Source: Desulfobulbaceae bacterium (GTDB lineage Bacteria > Desulfobacterota > Desulfobulbia > Desulfobulbales > Desulfocapsaceae). Taken from it: a DNA stretch of 6,960 bases. The stretch covers positions 1 to 6,960 of the forward strand of contig DAOVUU010000127.1 of NCBI GenBank assembly GCA_030632405.1. The letters are read 5' to 3'. Below are positions 5,249 to 6,960 of this stretch, piece after piece (within the stretch, counting starts at the first letter, position 1; every line of letters begins with the position of its first letter). Both the position numbers and the translations under genes were made by a program. The notes below the pieces were generated by a model that had not been told where the DNA came from, searched no databases, and saw nothing but the letters and a program-made list of their open reading frames with translations.

Positions 5249-6960
5249 CAGACAGTAAATTACTTCCCTATGTTACCAGACCGGGCCGATATCTGGGCAG
5301 CGAATATAACTCTACAACAAAACCCTGGGTATCTGGCCAAACCCGCTGTGCCCTGATTTTTCCAGATATGTATGAAATTGGTATGTCACATCAGGGATTG
5401 CAGATACTTTACCACATTCTCAACAATCATGATAAATTTCTAGCAGAGCGCTGTTATTGCCCAGACATTGACGTAGAGAACCTGACCAGGAAGAATAAAA
5501 AAACATTAACTTCATTGGAATCGGATCATCCACTGACAGATTTTGATATGCTTGGCATAACACTCCCCTACGAGCTTTGCTACAGCAACATACTCACCGT
5601 TCTCGACCTTGCAGGACTGCCTTTTTTAGCCAGCCAAAGAGATAACTCTCATCCTATCGTCCTGGCAGGAGGGGCTGGAGCCTTGAATCCTGAGCCTGTT
5701 GCAGATTTTTTTGATGCCGTCCTGCTTGGTGATGGAGAAGAGGCAATTATTGAAATTGCGGAAATTATCGGTGAGGCAAAAGCTAAAAAAACTGACAGGA
5801 CACATTTGCTGGATAAACTCAGTCAGATTAATGGCGTCTATGTGCCTTCTCATTTTGAACCCATATATGACGACCAGAATCACATAATAGAAATAAAGCA
5901 AATCAGAGGAGCTAAACCTGAAATCACCCGCCGAATTGTACCAAACCTTGATCAGATCGACCATCTAAAACACCCGATTGTTCCCAATGCAAAAATTGTT
6001 CATGACCGGCTTGGAATAGAGGTTGCCCGTGGATGCACCCGAGGCTGCCGATTCTGTCAGGCAGGTATAACCTACAGACCGGTAAGAGAACGAAGCCCGG
6101 AACAGATAAAAGAACTTGCCATCGAAGGTATCTCTGACTCAGGATTTGAGGAACTCGCCCTGCTCTCACTATCTACCGGAGATTATTCATGCATAGAACA
6201 ATCACTCCCCGATTTAATGAACAGTTTTGCGGGGAGCTTTACCTCTGTATCCATGCCGTCAATGCGGGTCGGCACATTGACTCCAACCATAATGGATCAG
6301 ATTAAGAGAGTACGTAAAACCGGCTTTACCCTGGCCCCTGAAGCAGGAAGTGAGAGATTACGGCGGGTCATAAATAAAGGTATCTCCGAAGAAGACCTTA
6401 TCGCGACCTGCAGAGACGCTTTCACTCTTGGCTGGAAAGTCATAAAGCTTTACTTCATGATTGGACTACCGACGGAAACGGAAAGGGATATAGACGAGAT
6501 TGTGGAACTTGTCAGGAAGGCGAAAAAAGAACGGGACAGGGGAAGCGCTAAGGGTAAAAAACAGATTAATGTGAGTGTCGGAACTTTTATCCCTAAACCC
6601 CATACCCCTTTCCAATGGGAACAACAGCTCAGCCAGGAAGAGAGTGCCAGTTACTTCAAAAAACTGAGAACCGAAATGCCCCGGAAAGGGGTCAACCTGA
6701 GATATCACAATCCCAGGACCAGTTATCTTGAAGGTGTATTCTCCCGTGGAGACAGACGCCTCGCAAAACTTATATCAACAGCCTGGGCCGATGGGGCTCG
6801 ATTCGATGGCTGGACGGAACATTTCAACCTTGATCTCTGGCAACAGGCTGCAAAAAAATGCGATATAGATCTGGACAGTTATCTGCGGGCACGGCAAATC
6901 GATGAAATCCTGCCATGGCATCATCTGCAATCCGGTGTTGATACCCAGTTTCTAAAGGAG
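5245..6960 (+). CDS. TIGR03960-type radical SAM protein (3' end missing)
   Basis: The frame starts with ATG at 5245 and stays open to the window end (572 codons). The N-terminal part (about 30-170) resembles a B12-binding-like Rossmann domain: RCALIFPDMYEIGMSHQG (34-51), FDMLGITLPYELCYSN (100-115), LAGGAGALNPEPVADFFDAV (140-159) and GDGEEAI. No DxHxxG cobalamin motif is visible, so cobalamin binding is doubtful. The radical SAM core follows, with CTRGCRFC at 264-271 (Cys264, 268 and 271 for the 4Fe-4S cluster), LSLSTGDYS at 307-315, LAPEAGSERLR at 363-373, and KLYFMIGLPTETE at 401-413. The ending LPWHHLQSGVDTQFL (556-570) is conserved in this family. Members often continue into a DUF2344/TIGR03936 domain or sit beside that gene and ribonuclease G; both would lie beyond this window. 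The substrate is unknown. The start gives the family-typical N-terminus (LPYVTRPGRYLGSEYNS), although no ribosome site is visible. Confidence 0.88.
   Translation, partial: MTDSKLLPYVTRPGRYLGSEYNSTTKPWVSGQTRCALIFPDMYEIGMSHQGLQILYHILNNHDKFLAERCYCPDIDVENLTRKNKKTLTSLESDHPLTDFDMLGITLPYELCYSNILTVLDLAGLPFLASQRDNSHPIVLAGGAGALNPEPVADFFDAVLLGDGEEAIIEIAEIIGEAKAKKTDRTHLLDKLSQINGVYVPSHFEPIYDDQNHIIEIKQIRGAKPEITRRIVPNLDQIDHLKHPIVPNAKIVHDRLGIEVARGCTRGCRFCQAGITYRPVRERSPEQIKELAIEGISDSGFEELALLSLSTGDYSCIEQSLPDLMNSFAGSFTSVSMPSMRVGTLTPTIMDQIKRVRKTGFTLAPEAGSERLRRVINKGISEEDLIATCRDAFTLGWKVIKLYFMIGLPTETERDIDEIVELVRKAKKERDRGSAKGKKQINVSVGTFIPKPHTPFQWEQQLSQEESASYFKKLRTEMPRKGVNLRYHNPRTSYLEGVFSRGDRRLAKLISTAWADGARFDGWTEHFNLDLWQQAAKKCDIDLDSYLRARQIDEILPWHHLQSGVDTQFLKE

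Noticed and set aside
5626..5964. 112-codon minus-strand open frame opposite the radical SAM gene
   Set aside because: It is antisense to a strongly conserved part of the radical SAM protein and has no recognisable features.

Overview
The window looks like ordinary chromosomal sequence from a Gram-negative, probably anaerobic bacterium of the Desulfobacterota (Desulfobulbales-like). This placement is an inference. It rests on moderate GC content, outer-membrane lipoprotein genes, a thymidylate kinase of the TREPTDG subtype, stand-alone AMIN-domain protein architecture, and a TIGR03960-type radical SAM protein. No RNA gene, mobile element, CRISPR array or phage gene was seen.

Layout. Bases 1-4060 hold a tightly packed plus-strand operon with almost no intergenic DNA. 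It begins with the 3' part of pdxA (vitamin B6 synthesis), whose end overlaps tmk (dTMP kinase) by 8 bp. A 570-residue TPR outer-membrane lipoprotein follows after 2 bp. Its 3' end overlaps a LolB-like lipoprotein gene. The TPR lipoprotein plus LolB-like pair resembles the lbcA-lolB pair of Pseudomonas, so the distal half of the operon probably serves outer-membrane lipoprotein sorting or envelope proteolysis. The convergent gap of 42 bp (4061-4102) has no obvious terminator hairpin. Next is a minus-strand gene (4103-5038) for a secreted protein with two AMIN domains and no enzymatic domain.

A divergent intergenic region of about 200 bp (5039-5244) holds a good sigma70-type promoter for the AMIN gene, a clear Shine-Dalgarno site that fixes its start, short repeated CTTTACA-like motifs, and a possible 19-codon leader frame. 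It is followed by a plus-strand radical SAM gene (5245 to the window end, 572 codons visible, no stop reached). Its CxxxCxxC cluster motif and conserved segments match the TIGR03960 family of unknown function.

No clearly new multi-gene system is visible. The best leads are the LolB-like protein outside the classical range of LolB, its pairing with the TPR lipoprotein, the orphan tandem-AMIN protein next to them, and the uncharacterised radical SAM enzyme with its unusual translation start.
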